Both the position numbers and the translations under genes were made by a program. The notes beneath the pieces were generated by a model that saw only the letters and a list, made by a program, of their open reading frames with translations, searched no databases and was not told where the DNA came from. Of a stretch of 64,000 nucleotides of DNA, positions 8,055-18,022 are shown piece by piece (within the stretch, counting starts at the first letter, position 1; each line of letters begins with the position of its first letter). The stretch covers positions 310,001-374,000 of the forward strand of contig NZ_JABKKF010000001.1 of NCBI RefSeq assembly GCF_013166605.1. The letters run 5' to 3'. Source of the stretch: Xylanibacter muris (GTDB lineage Bacteria; Bacteroidota; Bacteroidia; Bacteroidales; Bacteroidaceae).

Positions 8055-8708
8055 ATGAGCATACGCTATACGAGGCGTGAGGAGCGATGGAATGCGTGGT
8101 CGCATGCGGCAGGTATATTGCTGGGCATTGTGGCCGGATGTATATTTGTATATATATGTTACGTTGGAGACAATCCTTGGGCAAGAGCCGGTGTGTGGCT
8201 TTATCTTTTCGGTATGATATGCTCTTACGTCGCGTCCACCCTGTATCATTCCGCCCGTCGTGGAGGCAGAAGAAAGGAACTGCTCCGGAAATGGGACCAT
8301 GCCGCCATATACTGGCATATTGCGGGAAGCTATTCACCCCTGACCCTTGTAGCCCTGCGTCAGGAGGGTTGCTGGGGATGGGGGCTGTTTGTGTTTGTAT
8401 GGCTCTGTGCGGTTGCCGGCACGGTGATGAGTTTCGCCAAGTTGAAAGAACACAGTAATATCGAGACCGTTTGCTTTGTCGGTATGGGGCTTTCTGTGCT
8501 TGTGGCATTCAAGCCGCTGATGGATTGTGTGAGCACGGCTGCCGTGGTGTGGATAATAGCCGAGGGAGTGTGCTACATTACGGGAGCATTGTTCTACAGT
8601 CTGAACAAAAGACGGTACATGCACTCGGTATTCCATTTCTTTGTGCTTGCCGGAAGCGTGTGCCATATCATTGCCGTATGGGATGTGCTGATGGAGTATG
8701 TTTGCTGA
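8055..8708 (+). CDS. hemolysin III / PAQR family membrane protein
   Basis: This 217-residue inner-membrane protein has about seven hydrophobic segments. It carries the PAQR/HlyIII residues: STLYHS (Ser61, His65), DHAAIYWHIAGSY (Asp81) and a C-terminal H...FH...H set near residues 190-205. These form the metal site of the family, which in PAQR receptors gives hydrolase activity. Bacterial members are often named YqfA or hemolysin III, but a hemolytic role is unproven. Its place between a YhcH protein and two glycosidases (gaps 36 and 43 nt) suggests cotranscription rather than a shared pathway. Confidence 0.85.
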   Translation: MSIRYTRREERWNAWSHAAGILLGIVAGCIFVYICYVGDNPWARAGVWLYLFGMICSYVASTLYHSARRGGRRKELLRKWDHAAIYWHIAGSYSPLTLVALRQEGCWGWGLFVFVWLCAVAGTVMSFAKLKEHSNIETVCFVGMGLSVLVAFKPLMDCVSTAAVVWIIAEGVCYITGALFYSLNKRRYMHSVFHFFVLAGSVCHIIAVWDVLMEYVC

Positions 8709-8751
8709 GGCGGGGCGTTTATTCAAAACGAAGTTTAAAACAATATAAAAT

Positions 8752-11619
8752 ATGAGGGCATTACGCTTTATTTGTATGGCCGGAGCCTTGATTGCTTCGT
8801 CGTTTGCATATTGCTTTGCAAACAATAAAATCATAAACCGTCATTCCGACGGTATTACTGTGAAAACATCATCCGGCCTTGTAAGGCTTAAGGTTGTTGA
8901 CGACAGGATTATCCGCGTCTCGGCGACACAGGAAAAGGATTTTGCCGACAGCAAGAGCCTTATTGTCCTCCCTACGGGGAAAAAAACGGCATTCACAGTG
9001 TCAGAGGTAAAGGACAGTGTGTTTGTCGCCACATCTGAACTGAAGGCAGCCGTTGCCGGAAAGTCGGGAGCCGTGACATTCTTCGACAGTCAAGGCAGGA
9101 AGATTCTTCAGGAGCGTGACGGAGGCCGCAGGTTTGTGCCGAGGACTGTAGACGGCACGGACGCCTTTTCCGTGACGCAGTCGTTTGTGTCGCTTGACGA
9201 TGGAGAGGGGATATTCGGACTCGGACAGCATCAGGCGAATGAATGGAATTACAAGGGAAAGAACGAAGAGCTTTTTCAGTATAACACAAAGGTATCTGTG
9301 CCTTTTATTGTATCAACAGGCAATTACGGCATTCTTTGGGACAGCTATTCTCTTTGCCGTTGGGGCAATCCGACCGATTACAGCCAGCTTGGCGAGGTTT
9401 TCACCCTTTACAATAAGGACGGAAAGAAGGGTACGCTCACCGGAACGTACAGGGCCTCGGACGGTAAGACCATCGTACGCGAAGAGCCGCAGATATATTT
9501 CGAGCATCTTATCCGCGGAGATCTGTCGCATGTGGTGAATCTTCCGCATGATTTCAAGTTCTCTGGCTCAAAGGTCGTATACGAAGGCGAGATAGAGCCG
9601 AAAGAGACGGGAGTGTTTGATTTCATACACTATTATTCCGGCTATCAGACGGTTTTCATCGACAGCAAAAAGGTTGTGGATACCCGTTGGCGTACGGCAT
9701 GGAATCCGAACAGCTACAAGTTTTCCGTGAGCCTGGAAAAGAAGAAGCGTGTTCCTGTAAGAATAGAATGGGAACCGAACGGTGGAGTGGCTTATTGCGG
9801 ACTGAGGGTATACGCTCCGGTAGACGACAGCCGTAAGAAGCAGATGACATGGTGGGGCGAGATGCAGGATATGATAGACTATTACTTTGTTTATGGTGAG
9901 AACATGGACGATGTGATAAGCGGCTACCGCACACTGACCGGAAAGGCTCCGATTATGCCTAAATGGGCAATGGGCTATTGGCAGAGCCGTGAGAAATACA
10001 ATACCCAGAAGGAGGTCCTGTCGACTTTCAATGAGTTCCGCAGACGCCGTATACCAATAGACAATATTGTAATCGACTGGCTTCACTGGAAACAGGATTC
10101 ATGGGGAAGCCATGAATTTGACCTTAAGCGGTTTCCTGATCCCAAAGGAATGGTTGACTCGGTTCATGCCATGAACGGAAGGGTTATGATATCGGTATGG
10201 CCTAAGTTCTATACCACAACAGAGCATTATAAAGAATTCGACCGCAACGGCTGGATGTATAAGGGAGCCGTGCGTGACAGCATACGAGACTGGGTAGGGC
10301 CGGGATATCTCGGTTCTTTCTATGACGCATACGCTCCGGAGGCACGGAAATTGTTCTGGAGTCAGATGAACGACCATTACATGCCGCTCGGTATTGATGC
10401 CTGGTGGATGGATGCGTCGGAGCCGAACATCCGTGACTGCATAGACATTGAATACCGTAAGGACTTGATGAACCCCACTGCGCTTGGTCCGGCAGACAAG
10501 TACTTCAATGCATACGCGCTTATGAATGCCGAGGCCATTTATGACGGACAGCGTGGGGCAGACCCCGACAGGCGTGTGTTTCTGCTTACGCGTTCGGGAT
10601 TTGCAGGGCTGCAGCGTTATTCCACCGCCACATGGAGCGGTGACATAGCCACGCGTTGGGAGGATATGGAAGCACAGATTTCCGCCGGACTGAATTTCGC
10701 TGTCAGCGGCATTCCTTATTGGACTATGGATATAGGCGGATTCTGTGTCGAAGACCGCTATGTGGCGGCACAAAAAGAGTTCAACAAGACAGGCAAGGAG
10801 AATGATAATCTTAAAGAATGGCGCGAACTGAACACACGGTGGTATCAGTTCGGGGCGTTTGCTCCCTTGTTCAGGGCACACGGACAGTGGCCGTTCCGCG
10901 AAGTGTTCAATATAGCTCCGGAGAATCATCCTGCCTATAAGTCAATCGTAGAGTATACCAGACTACGTTATAATCTCATGCCGTATATATACTCTCTTGC
11001 AGGCATGACTCATTTTGACGACTATACCATTATGCGTCCGATGGCGATGGACTTTACTTACGACAGGCTTACATATAATATAAAAGACCAGTATATGTTC
11101 GGTCCGGCCCTGCTTGTGGCACCGGTTTATAAATATGGTGCACGTTCGCGTAAGGTTTACTTTCCAGAAAACAGCCGGTGGTATGATTTCTATACAGGAG
11201 AAATGACGGAAGGCGGCCGTACTGTGGATGTCGATGCACCATACGGGAGGATACCGCTCTTTGTGCGTGCCGGCTCCATTCTCGTTGCAGGAGGTGACAT
11301 ACAGTCTGCGGCCGAGGATTCTTCTGAGCCTCTGACGGTTGTGGTATATGGAGGAAGAGACGGTGAGTTCACCTTATATGAAGATGAAGGGATCAATTAT
11401 AATTATGAGAAAGGAAAATACTCGAAAATCCTGATGAAGTATGATGAGGCCACATCGACGCTCACTTTTTCAGGTCGTGAGGGCGAGTATCCCGGTATGA
11501 AGACCGTCCGGCAGTTTAATATTGTGAAGGTCGCAGCGTCCGATCCTGTCGGCAATGCCATCAGGGCAAAGGGTAAGATTGTGGGCTATGACGGTTCCGC
11601 GACGCAGGTGAGATTATAG
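8752..11619 (+). CDS. GH31 family glycosidase with PA14 insert, probable alpha-xylosidase
   Basis: The protein has 955 residues with an N-terminal signal peptide. Order of domains: GH31 N-terminal beta-sandwich (about 30-240), a PA14-type insert (about 245-370, with TGVFDFIHYYSGYQTVFIDS), the (beta/alpha)8 catalytic barrel (about 400-750), then C-terminal sandwiches. The nucleophile is Asp554 in WWMDASEPN and the acid/base Asp631 in WSGD. The PA14 insert in this position is known from alpha-xylosidases that strip xylose from xyloglucan oligosaccharides in Bacteroidetes. The adjacent GH3 (39 nt downstream) would then remove the exposed glucose. Substrate is inferred from architecture and neighbours; alpha-glucosidase activity is the main alternative. 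Confidence 0.87.
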   Translation: MRALRFICMAGALIASSFAYCFANNKIINRHSDGITVKTSSGLVRLKVVDDRIIRVSATQEKDFADSKSLIVLPTGKKTAFTVSEVKDSVFVATSELKAAVAGKSGAVTFFDSQGRKILQERDGGRRFVPRTVDGTDAFSVTQSFVSLDDGEGIFGLGQHQANEWNYKGKNEELFQYNTKVSVPFIVSTGNYGILWDSYSLCRWGNPTDYSQLGEVFTLYNKDGKKGTLTGTYRASDGKTIVREEPQIYFEHLIRGDLSHVVNLPHDFKFSGSKVVYEGEIEPKETGVFDFIHYYSGYQTVFIDSKKVVDTRWRTAWNPNSYKFSVSLEKKKRVPVRIEWEPNGGVAYCGLRVYAPVDDSRKKQMTWWGEMQDMIDYYFVYGENMDDVISGYRTLTGKAPIMPKWAMGYWQSREKYNTQKEVLSTFNEFRRRRIPIDNIVIDWLHWKQDSWGSHEFDLKRFPDPKGMVDSVHAMNGRVMISVWPKFYTTTEHYKEFDRNGWMYKGAVRDSIRDWVGPGYLGSFYDAYAPEARKLFWSQMNDHYMPLGIDAWWMDASEPNIRDCIDIEYRKDLMNPTALGPADKYFNAYALMNAEAIYDGQRGADPDRRVFLLTRSGFAGLQRYSTATWSGDIATRWEDMEAQISAGLNFAVSGIPYWTMDIGGFCVEDRYVAAQKEFNKTGKENDNLKEWRELNTRWYQFGAFAPLFRAHGQWPFREVFNIAPENHPAYKSIVEYTRLRYNLMPYIYSLAGMTHFDDYTIMRPMAMDFTYDRLTYNIKDQYMFGPALLVAPVYKYGARSRKVYFPENSRWYDFYTGEMTEGGRTVDVDAPYGRIPLFVRAGSILVAGGDIQSAAEDSSEPLTVVVYGGRDGEFTLYEDEGINYNYEKGKYSKILMKYDEATSTLTFSGREGEYPGMKTVRQFNIVKVAASDPVGNAIRAKGKIVGYDGSATQVRL

Positions 11620-11658
11620 TCAGAATGTTTTTAAACACAATTTTCTAATAGCGATTAT

Positions 11659-13869
11659 ATGAAAATAAAACCTATCTTAGTTTTTATGGCTGTTGTATCA
11701 TCATCATTGGCAATAGCCCAACAGCCGATATACCTCGACAGGACGAGGCCGGTAGAGGACCGTGTGGAAGATGCTCTGTCAAGAATGACTCTCGAAGAGA
11801 AGGTGAGATTGTGTCATGCACAAGCTAAGTTCTCGAGTGCGGGGGTGCCGAGGCTCGGCATTCCTGAGATATGGATGAGTGACGGGCCTCACGGAGTGCG
11901 TGCGGAAATAAACTGGAACGACTGGGGATATTCCAAATGGAAGAATGATTCGATAACAGCCTTTCCAGCTCTTACGGCACTTGCCGCGACATGGAACAGG
12001 GATATGTCAGCACTTTATGGGAAAAGTATCGGTGAGGAGGCACGCTACCGTGAGAAGGATGTCCTTCTTGGTCCGGGTGTGAATATCTACCGTACACCGC
12101 TCAATGGGCGCAACTTTGAATATATGGGCGAAGACCCGTATCTTGCGGGCGAAATGGCCGTGCCGTATGTTAAGGAGATTCAGAAGAACGGTGTGGCAGC
12201 CTGTGTGAAGCATTTTGCGCTCAACAATCAGGAGATATGGCGTGGAAGTGTGGATGTGGTTCTTTCTGACCGTGCCCTTTATGAGATTTATCTTCCTGCA
12301 TTCAGGAAAACCGTTCAGGAAGGAGGAGCGTGGACTATAATGGGTGCATACAACCGGATATGGAACCAGCATTGCTGTCATAACAACAGGCTCCTTAACA
12401 GGATCCTGAGGGATGAATGGGGCTTCGACGGTGTGGTGATAACCGATTGGGGCGGTGCTCATGACACAAAAGAAGCCGCCCTTAACGGGCTTGACATAGA
12501 GATGGGCTCGTTTACAAACGGTCTGACGTCCGAGAGTGAGTTCACCTTTGACGACTATTATCTCGGGAAGCCTTATCTTAAGATGATCAGGAATGGTGAA
12601 GTGCCGGAGGCTACCGTTGACGCCAAGGCCCGTAATATCCTGCGTCTCATATTCCGTACGGCCATGAATACCGACAAACCGTTTGGCTCGGTGGCATCTC
12701 CCGAGCACTATGCTGCGGCAAAGGAAATAGGCGATGAGGCTATTGTATTGCTAAAGAACAATGGAATACTGCCGCTTAATCCCTCGAAATACCGTAAAGT
12801 TCTTGTTGTAGGCGAGAATGCGATACGTCTTCTCAATGAGGGTGGAGGCTCATCGGAGCTTAAGGTGAAGGACATGTTTTCTCCGCTTGATGCCATTCGT
12901 GCCGTTTATGGCGACGGTGTGAAATATACTGAAGGCTATCGCTCGGGCCGTCCGCGATACGGCAAGGAGGATAAGATTTCCGGCCGCATACTTGATTCTC
13001 TCCGCATTCAGGCGGTTGATATGGCAAGGGATGCGGATGTAGTGATATATATCGGAGGGTTGAATAAGAACGCTTTCCAGGATTGCGAGTCTACAGACCG
13101 CCGTGAGTATAACCTGCCCTGGGGACAGGACAGGATTATTGAAGAACTCGTGGCCGTGAATCCGAATGTCATTGTTGCCAACATCACAGGCAATGCCTAT
13201 GCAATGCCTTGGCTCAATAAGGTTCCGGCCGTTATCCAAAGCTGGTATCTTGGCACTATGATTGGCCCGTCGATGGCTGATGTCATTTCCGGTAAGGTGA
13301 ATCCAAGCGGAAAACTTCCGTTTTCGTTTCCGAAGCGCATAGAGGATAATGGCGCCCATTATTATGGTGAAAGGTCATACCCGGGAATAGAAAATACGGG
13401 AGACGGCCCACGGCAGGAGTATCTTGATGACATCTTCGTGGGCTACCGTTGGCATGATACAAAGAAAATACCGGCGATGTTTCCGTTTGGATACGGTTTG
13501 AGCTATACCGCATTCAAATATGGCAAACCTTCACTTTCCGCTGATGAGATAGCGGCCGGAGGTTCGCTTACACTAACTGTGCCTGTGACTAACATCGGTT
13601 CTGTGGAAGGCAAGGAGGTTGTGCAGCTGTATATTTCCGATGAGAAATCATCGCTTCCACGGCCGCTGAAAGAGTTGAAAGGTTTTAGAAAAGTAAATCT
13701 TAAACCCGGACAGACGGAAGAGGTGTCGTTTACCGTCACTGCTGACGACCTTAAGTTTTTTGACGACAAGACTCATGAATGGGTGGCTGAGCCGGGGGCG
13801 TTCAAGGCTCTCATAGGTTCTTCAAGCACAGATATAAGAGTTAAGTCGCGGTTTAAATATAGGCAGTAG
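11659..13869 (+). CDS. GH3 family beta-glucosidase (periplasmic, BglX-like)
   Basis: The protein has 736 residues with a signal peptide (ends SLAIAQQ). Domains: GH3 N-terminal barrel (about 30-340), GH3 C-terminal alpha/beta sandwich (about 370-590) and a fibronectin III-like domain (about 640-715). The nucleophile is Asp263 in VITDWGGAHD. The likely acid/base is Glu477 in DCESTDR. GH3 enzymes of this build release beta-linked glucose or xylose from oligosaccharide ends in the periplasm. It follows the GH31 gene by 39 nt and is closed by a terminator at 13922, so the two very probably act on the same glycan. Confidence 0.9.
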   Translation: MKIKPILVFMAVVSSSLAIAQQPIYLDRTRPVEDRVEDALSRMTLEEKVRLCHAQAKFSSAGVPRLGIPEIWMSDGPHGVRAEINWNDWGYSKWKNDSITAFPALTALAATWNRDMSALYGKSIGEEARYREKDVLLGPGVNIYRTPLNGRNFEYMGEDPYLAGEMAVPYVKEIQKNGVAACVKHFALNNQEIWRGSVDVVLSDRALYEIYLPAFRKTVQEGGAWTIMGAYNRIWNQHCCHNNRLLNRILRDEWGFDGVVITDWGGAHDTKEAALNGLDIEMGSFTNGLTSESEFTFDDYYLGKPYLKMIRNGEVPEATVDAKARNILRLIFRTAMNTDKPFGSVASPEHYAAAKEIGDEAIVLLKNNGILPLNPSKYRKVLVVGENAIRLLNEGGGSSELKVKDMFSPLDAIRAVYGDGVKYTEGYRSGRPRYGKEDKISGRILDSLRIQAVDMARDADVVIYIGGLNKNAFQDCESTDRREYNLPWGQDRIIEELVAVNPNVIVANITGNAYAMPWLNKVPAVIQSWYLGTMIGPSMADVISGKVNPSGKLPFSFPKRIEDNGAHYYGERSYPGIENTGDGPRQEYLDDIFVGYRWHDTKKIPAMFPFGYGLSYTAFKYGKPSLSADEIAAGGSLTLTVPVTNIGSVEGKEVVQLYISDEKSSLPRPLKELKGFRKVNLKPGQTEEVSFTVTADDLKFFDDKTHEWVAEPGAFKALIGSSSTDIRVKSRFKYRQ

Positions 13870-13921
13870 TTGATGTTTTTTCGTTATCATGACTCTATGT
13901 CAACATTCTAAAAGGGAAAAG

Positions 13922-13956
13922 AGGCCACGGACAGTTACACCGTGGCCTTGATTTTT
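13922..13956 (+). terminator. terminator after the GH3 gene
   Basis: Stem AGGCCACGG (13922-13930) pairs with CCGTGGCCT (13940-13948) and is followed by TGATTTTT. It ends the + strand GH31-GH3 group and faces the convergent - strand gene at 13986. Confidence 0.8.
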
Positions 13957-13985
13957 GCCTGTATGACAGATTTTGTCATTTGAAT

Positions 13986-15629
13986 TCATCTTCCTTTCAG
14001 GATTATCGGGGTATTATGGTCACTGAGATAGCGGTAGGGTTTCGGAGTGTATGACCGTGATGTCACTGCCAGCGAATCGCGGCGCAACGGTGACGATATG
14101 CCGGATATATGCAGCATGGTATGAAACACCGACGCGCTTGTGGCCACATGTTTGTGGCTGTTGGCCTTGGCGTTTGTGTATACGGAAGGATATGAGTCTA
14201 TGTATTCTGGAGACATCCATATAATGAACGGAACGGAAAGTTCATACTCCGACGGTGACGGTGAGGCATGCAGGAATAGGTTTCTGGCATCGTCGAAGAT
14301 ATTCTCACCGTGGTCGCTGGCATAGAGCAGGGCCGACAGGGCGCCATGCCGTTCCAGTCTGGTTATTATGAGGTGCAGCAGATAGTCTGTAAACCGTATG
14401 GTATTGTCGTAGGCGTTCATCAATGCCTGTTTGTTTTTGGGCTTCGCTTCTGTGGGAGAATCCGGTGTATAATATGCCATGCTGCGCGGATAACGTTCGA
14501 TGTAGTTGAAGTGTGAGCCGTATGTGTGCAGTATGATTAACTCCTTTTTCCTTTTTCCCTCCAATATATCGTCTATCAGTGGCAGAATGTCTGTATCTGA
14601 GATACTGTCGGTATTGCTGCCGGCTTTCTCTTTTATGAATGTATATTCGTGGGCCTCTTTGCCGAAGATGTCGATGAATGAGTGGTTTGGACGCTGGTTT
14701 GAAATAAACACCGTGTGGAACCCGGCCTCCTTGAACGCTGTTATTATTCCTTTCTGTGAATATATGTCGTTGTAGTCTTCTGCGCTTACAGCGGAAAGCA
14801 GCATCGGCACGCTCTTGTGGGTGGTGTTCGATTGTGTTAGCGCGTTGCTGAATGCCACTGTACCGGAAACTGTTTCCAAATATGGGTTTGTGTCGCGTTT
14901 ATATCCGTATAGTGAGAAATTATGTGCACGGGCTGTCTCACCGATAACCATTATATACACCTCTGCGGAGTCTGCCGGATGCTCAGATACGGCGTTGAAA
15001 GTGAAAGCGGCCGATGTTTTATTGTAATGCTCTGTCTGCCATGTGCGTTCGATGGCGAGCCACAGGTTGTAGAATACGTTTACGGGATATAAATCCGTAA
15101 GTACGCTGTATGACGGTACGAACATGTATGACATGCCGGTGAGTATGACACCGGCTGCCGTTAATTCGGCTGCGCGGTGTCTTGTCTTTATTATGAAAGA
15201 GCAGTTGTCACGCGGTTTCAAGGTCCAGTTCTTTTTCCATGCGACTCCGCCTGTGATGAGCACGGGAAGATAGAGAATGAACACACCTGCCACGGCAGGT
15301 ATAAGGTTATCCAACAGCTCAAAAGCCTCACCGGGGTTTGTGGTTACAAGGTTAAGGAACATGTCGACGGCTATGACACCGGAACCGAACAGATAAAGGA
15401 GCACTAGTTGGAAGGCTGCAAAGAAAAACAGTATGAACGTCAGCCACACTGTACGCCCGATTTTCTCAGACAAGGAAAAGATAATCATATAGAGTCCTGC
15501 CGGAAGCACGATATTGGCCGTTGCAGGCAGGATACCCATCTTCTCTGTGAAGTAAAGTGAGATGTTCGGTATTATAAGTGTGAGAATGCAAATCCCGTAT
15601 AAGCAGAATATATTTATTTTAAATCTCAT
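13986..15629 (-). CDS. EptA-like phosphoethanolamine transferase
   Basis: The protein has 547 residues with about five membrane segments in the first 190, then a periplasmic alkaline-phosphatase-superfamily domain. Diagnostic motifs are GETARAHNFSLYGY, SNTTHKSVP (threonine nucleophile), HTYGSHFNYIERYP and ASDHGEN. Family members move phosphoethanolamine from phosphatidylethanolamine to lipid A or LPS core sugars, often lowering sensitivity to cationic peptides. It is the last gene of a three-gene - strand group (gaps 21 and 40 nt) after an Omp85-type barrel. The acceptor is not known. A second, more divergent homologue lies at 45066-46871. Confidence 0.88.
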   Translation of the reverse strand: MRFKINIFCLYGICILTLIIPNISLYFTEKMGILPATANIVLPAGLYMIIFSLSEKIGRTVWLTFILFFFAAFQLVLLYLFGSGVIAVDMFLNLVTTNPGEAFELLDNLIPAVAGVFILYLPVLITGGVAWKKNWTLKPRDNCSFIIKTRHRAAELTAAGVILTGMSYMFVPSYSVLTDLYPVNVFYNLWLAIERTWQTEHYNKTSAAFTFNAVSEHPADSAEVYIMVIGETARAHNFSLYGYKRDTNPYLETVSGTVAFSNALTQSNTTHKSVPMLLSAVSAEDYNDIYSQKGIITAFKEAGFHTVFISNQRPNHSFIDIFGKEAHEYTFIKEKAGSNTDSISDTDILPLIDDILEGKRKKELIILHTYGSHFNYIERYPRSMAYYTPDSPTEAKPKNKQALMNAYDNTIRFTDYLLHLIITRLERHGALSALLYASDHGENIFDDARNLFLHASPSPSEYELSVPFIIWMSPEYIDSYPSVYTNAKANSHKHVATSASVFHTMLHISGISSPLRRDSLAVTSRSYTPKPYRYLSDHNTPIILKGR

Positions 15630-15669
15630 GAATTGATATTAAGGTAATATTTTAGAATACGCGCTCTTG

Positions 15670-16875
15670 TCAGAACGCTTCGTTTATGTTGAAGAGGAAT
15701 CCCGATTGTCCGTTTTTTCCGAAACCATAGTCAAGACGTACGTTGACATCTTTTTTAAACTCCCAGCGGTAGCCTATTCCATAGTTCGGAAGTATGCGTG
15801 ACATCTGTATGGAACTGAATTTGTCGAACACCTCGCCCGCACCCAGCCATACCGTTATTCCGTTGCGCTTCCAGATATGCTGTCTCAACTCTATCTGTGT
15901 CTCAATCTTGTGTTTGTCGCGGTATCGTCCTTCATAATATCCACGCATTGAGTTAGAACCTCCGAGCAATGCCATCATGCCCCAGTGTGGAGTTCCGAAA
16001 TTTAATGTTGAGCGTATTTCACCGGCAAGCGTCCCTCCTTTCCATACCGGTCTGTATGCGCTGAACTGGAAGTCGGTGGTTTGAAAAGCATATTCGTTTC
16101 CGATGAATCCCGGACGGAATACCTCTGTGAGATTTATGTAGATACCTTTATGCGGGTTTGTAAGCACGTCTCTTGTGTCGTATTGTATCTGTATTCCTCC
16201 ACCGAGGTTCCATGTATGGCTTCTCATTCCGGCCATTAGTTCGGGGCGTTCGGCCTCCGTACCCCTGACATAGTCGTAGACGAGGGTGGGACCGATGAAG
16301 AAATTGTCCGTTACCCTTATGAGGAAACTTGTCTTTACCCGTGCCTGCCATCTTTTCATCTCAGACCTGTTGCTGTTGTCATTTCCCATTTCATATCCTA
16401 TGCCCCAGAAATCGGAAGGGAAAGAAAAGAAGTATAGTGTGTGTTCAAACCTGTAGCGGTTATATGGGAAGATATGTGTTCCGCGCAATCCGAGCATGTA
16501 GAATCCGACTGTCGACACATCGCTGAAGAGGGATATGTTTGAAGGCGGCAGTATTGTGTCGTTTCTGTCTGAACGGTATATTCCGGCAGCCACGAGTCCT
16601 ATTCCGAGTTTTGTATCCGTGCTGTAGTGTGGTCCTCCGATAATGCTGAAGTCAAGTCTCTTGTGCTGTCTGTTCTTGTTGGCATCGTTGAAGTAATTAA
16701 GAAAACGCGTCAATATTCCATGTTTCTGTGTGTTTTTTATTTTGGAAATGTCCGTTGTGTCCGACACGGCAGGTATTGCTGTTGTCGTGTCAGGAATGTT
16801 TCCGTATGCACAGGAAATACATAATATGGCTGTCAGGATGACGGTCGCAATCCTTGTTTCTGCGGTTTCTCTCAT
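15670..16875 (-). CDS. BamA/TamA (Omp85) family outer-membrane protein
   Basis: The protein has 401 residues with a hydrophobic N-terminal export signal. Most of it is an outer-membrane barrel ending in a terminal Phe. The motif SMRGYYEGRYRD near residue 310 corresponds to the conserved (V/I)RG-F loop of Omp85 barrels, and a DTRD motif (QIQYDTRDVLTNP) precedes a typical strand. It lacks POTRA domains, so it is a short surface-antigen type rather than BamA itself. The role (protein or lipid insertion) cannot be told from sequence. It sits between a PCMD-type lipoprotein and a phosphoethanolamine transferase in an apparent operon. Confidence 0.8.
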   Translation of the reverse strand: MRETAETRIATVILTAILCISCAYGNIPDTTTAIPAVSDTTDISKIKNTQKHGILTRFLNYFNDANKNRQHKRLDFSIIGGPHYSTDTKLGIGLVAAGIYRSDRNDTILPPSNISLFSDVSTVGFYMLGLRGTHIFPYNRYRFEHTLYFFSFPSDFWGIGYEMGNDNSNRSEMKRWQARVKTSFLIRVTDNFFIGPTLVYDYVRGTEAERPELMAGMRSHTWNLGGGIQIQYDTRDVLTNPHKGIYINLTEVFRPGFIGNEYAFQTTDFQFSAYRPVWKGGTLAGEIRSTLNFGTPHWGMMALLGGSNSMRGYYEGRYRDKHKIETQIELRQHIWKRNGITVWLGAGEVFDKFSSIQMSRILPNYGIGYRWEFKKDVNVRLDYGFGKNGQSGFLFNINEAF

Positions 16876-16896
16876 ACTTTGCTGAAACTTTATGCG

Positions 16897-17856
16897 TTAA
16901 TATACCAATGCGACGTTGTCTATCCACAGTGTATTCCCAGGTGTTCCTATGTATGCGCCGCCGTGACTTGATGAAAATTGCAGTATGAGATGTGTGGGTC
17001 TGGCATCTGCCTTTGCCCATCCCGTTTCTTTTACGGGAACATTGTTACCTCTGCTGTTGCGTGCATAGTCTGCAGAACGCAGTCCCATTGTTGCCGAATC
17101 ATATCGCGGATGGTTGCGTATGTCACCGTAAAGAATTTCGTATGTGGCTCCGTTTACCCATCCCTGTGTGGATTGTCCGTATTTTACAACCATCGTTCCT
17201 ACACGTTCTGCCGTAATGTTTCCGTTGGTATCTTCATGCCGTTTTTGCAGAAACAGTACGGTGATGGCGTAGTCCTTTCCCGGCACGGTGCTTCTACCGC
17301 TGAATCCTGTCAGTTTTATCCTGTCTTTGTTTCCCGGTATGTGTGTCTTGTAGTCGTATTTTACGGCTTTAGGGCGTTTTGAGAACGGTATTCCGAAGTT
17401 AAGGGCCTTTGGTCCGTCTTTTGTGCCGGTGATGGGCTCTTTCATGTCGCCAAGGAAAATGGAACCGGCTGCAAGAACCTTTATATTCATCAATCCCAAT
17501 ACCTTACATGTTTCGATATGTGTTGTCATCTTTGCGCAATATCCTTTGTCGCGTGTATCACGGTAAACGGAGTTGTTTGTCTTTACAACTCCCATGACTT
17601 TGGCCATTACGTTTGATGTGCCCCATGGCGAGCCTCCCATGTTTTTGTATGGCTCGTTATTGCTCAGTGTCTTATCGGGACCTATCTCATAAAGTGTCTT
17701 GATGTTTCCACCGATTACTCCTGACTCTTTTATATTGCGGATAACCCAATGATTCATATCACCATATTTTATGGTTGCGGTGCTGTCGTTGGCGCGGGTG
17801 TGTCCGGAGAAGATGCAGCATCCTGTAAGTATTGAGAAAATAAAGAGATGTCTCAT
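16897..17856 (-). CDS. PCMD-domain protein, probable lipoprotein
   Basis: The protein has 319 residues. The N-terminus MRHLFIFSILTGCC has a lipobox (LTGC, Cys12 or Cys13), and a plain signal peptide is the alternative. The body matches the pattern of the putative carbohydrate metabolism (PCMD) domain common in Bacteroidetes secreted proteins, with NMGGSPWGTSNVM early and an ending HLILQFSSSHGGAYIGTPG...LWIDNVALVY that resembles a carbohydrate-binding sandwich. Function is unknown. It heads the group with the Omp85-like barrel (21-nt gap). Confidence 0.65.
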   Translation of the reverse strand: MRHLFIFSILTGCCIFSGHTRANDSTATIKYGDMNHWVIRNIKESGVIGGNIKTLYEIGPDKTLSNNEPYKNMGGSPWGTSNVMAKVMGVVKTNNSVYRDTRDKGYCAKMTTHIETCKVLGLMNIKVLAAGSIFLGDMKEPITGTKDGPKALNFGIPFSKRPKAVKYDYKTHIPGNKDRIKLTGFSGRSTVPGKDYAITVLFLQKRHEDTNGNITAERVGTMVVKYGQSTQGWVNGATYEILYGDIRNHPRYDSATMGLRSADYARNSRGNNVPVKETGWAKADARPTHLILQFSSSHGGAYIGTPGNTLWIDNVALVY

Positions 17857-17893
17857 AAATATGGAATAATGTTTAAAGGGTTATTTTATGAGG

Positions 17894-17901
17894 CAAAATT
17901 A
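17894..17901 (-). promoter_or_regulatory. possible -7 box (TAATTTTG)
   Basis: TAATTTTG on the - strand lies 38 nt before the PCMD gene. No TTG is found at the usual distance, so support is weak. Confidence 0.35.
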
Positions 17902-17965
17902 CTGCTTTTGCATTAAATAGGCAGGTTCCTTTTATCGCTGAAAGTGTTCTTTTACTCTATAAACG

Positions 17966-18003
17966 ACAAATGGGAACCGGCAATATACTCAGTTCCCATT
18001 TGT
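17966..18003 (-). terminator. 12-bp hairpin after the DUF3332 gene
   Basis: Arms 17966-17977 and 17992-18003 (ACAAATGGGAAC and its complement) are exact, with a 14-nt loop, 20 nt past the stop. The T run is weak, so termination is likely but not certain. Confidence 0.6.
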
Positions 18004-18022
18004 ATGAAATCATATACTTGGT

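Noticed and set aside
7392..13869. A complete polysaccharide utilization locus
   Set aside because: No SusC, SusD, surface glycan-binding protein or hybrid two-component regulator is found next to the GH31 and GH3 genes.
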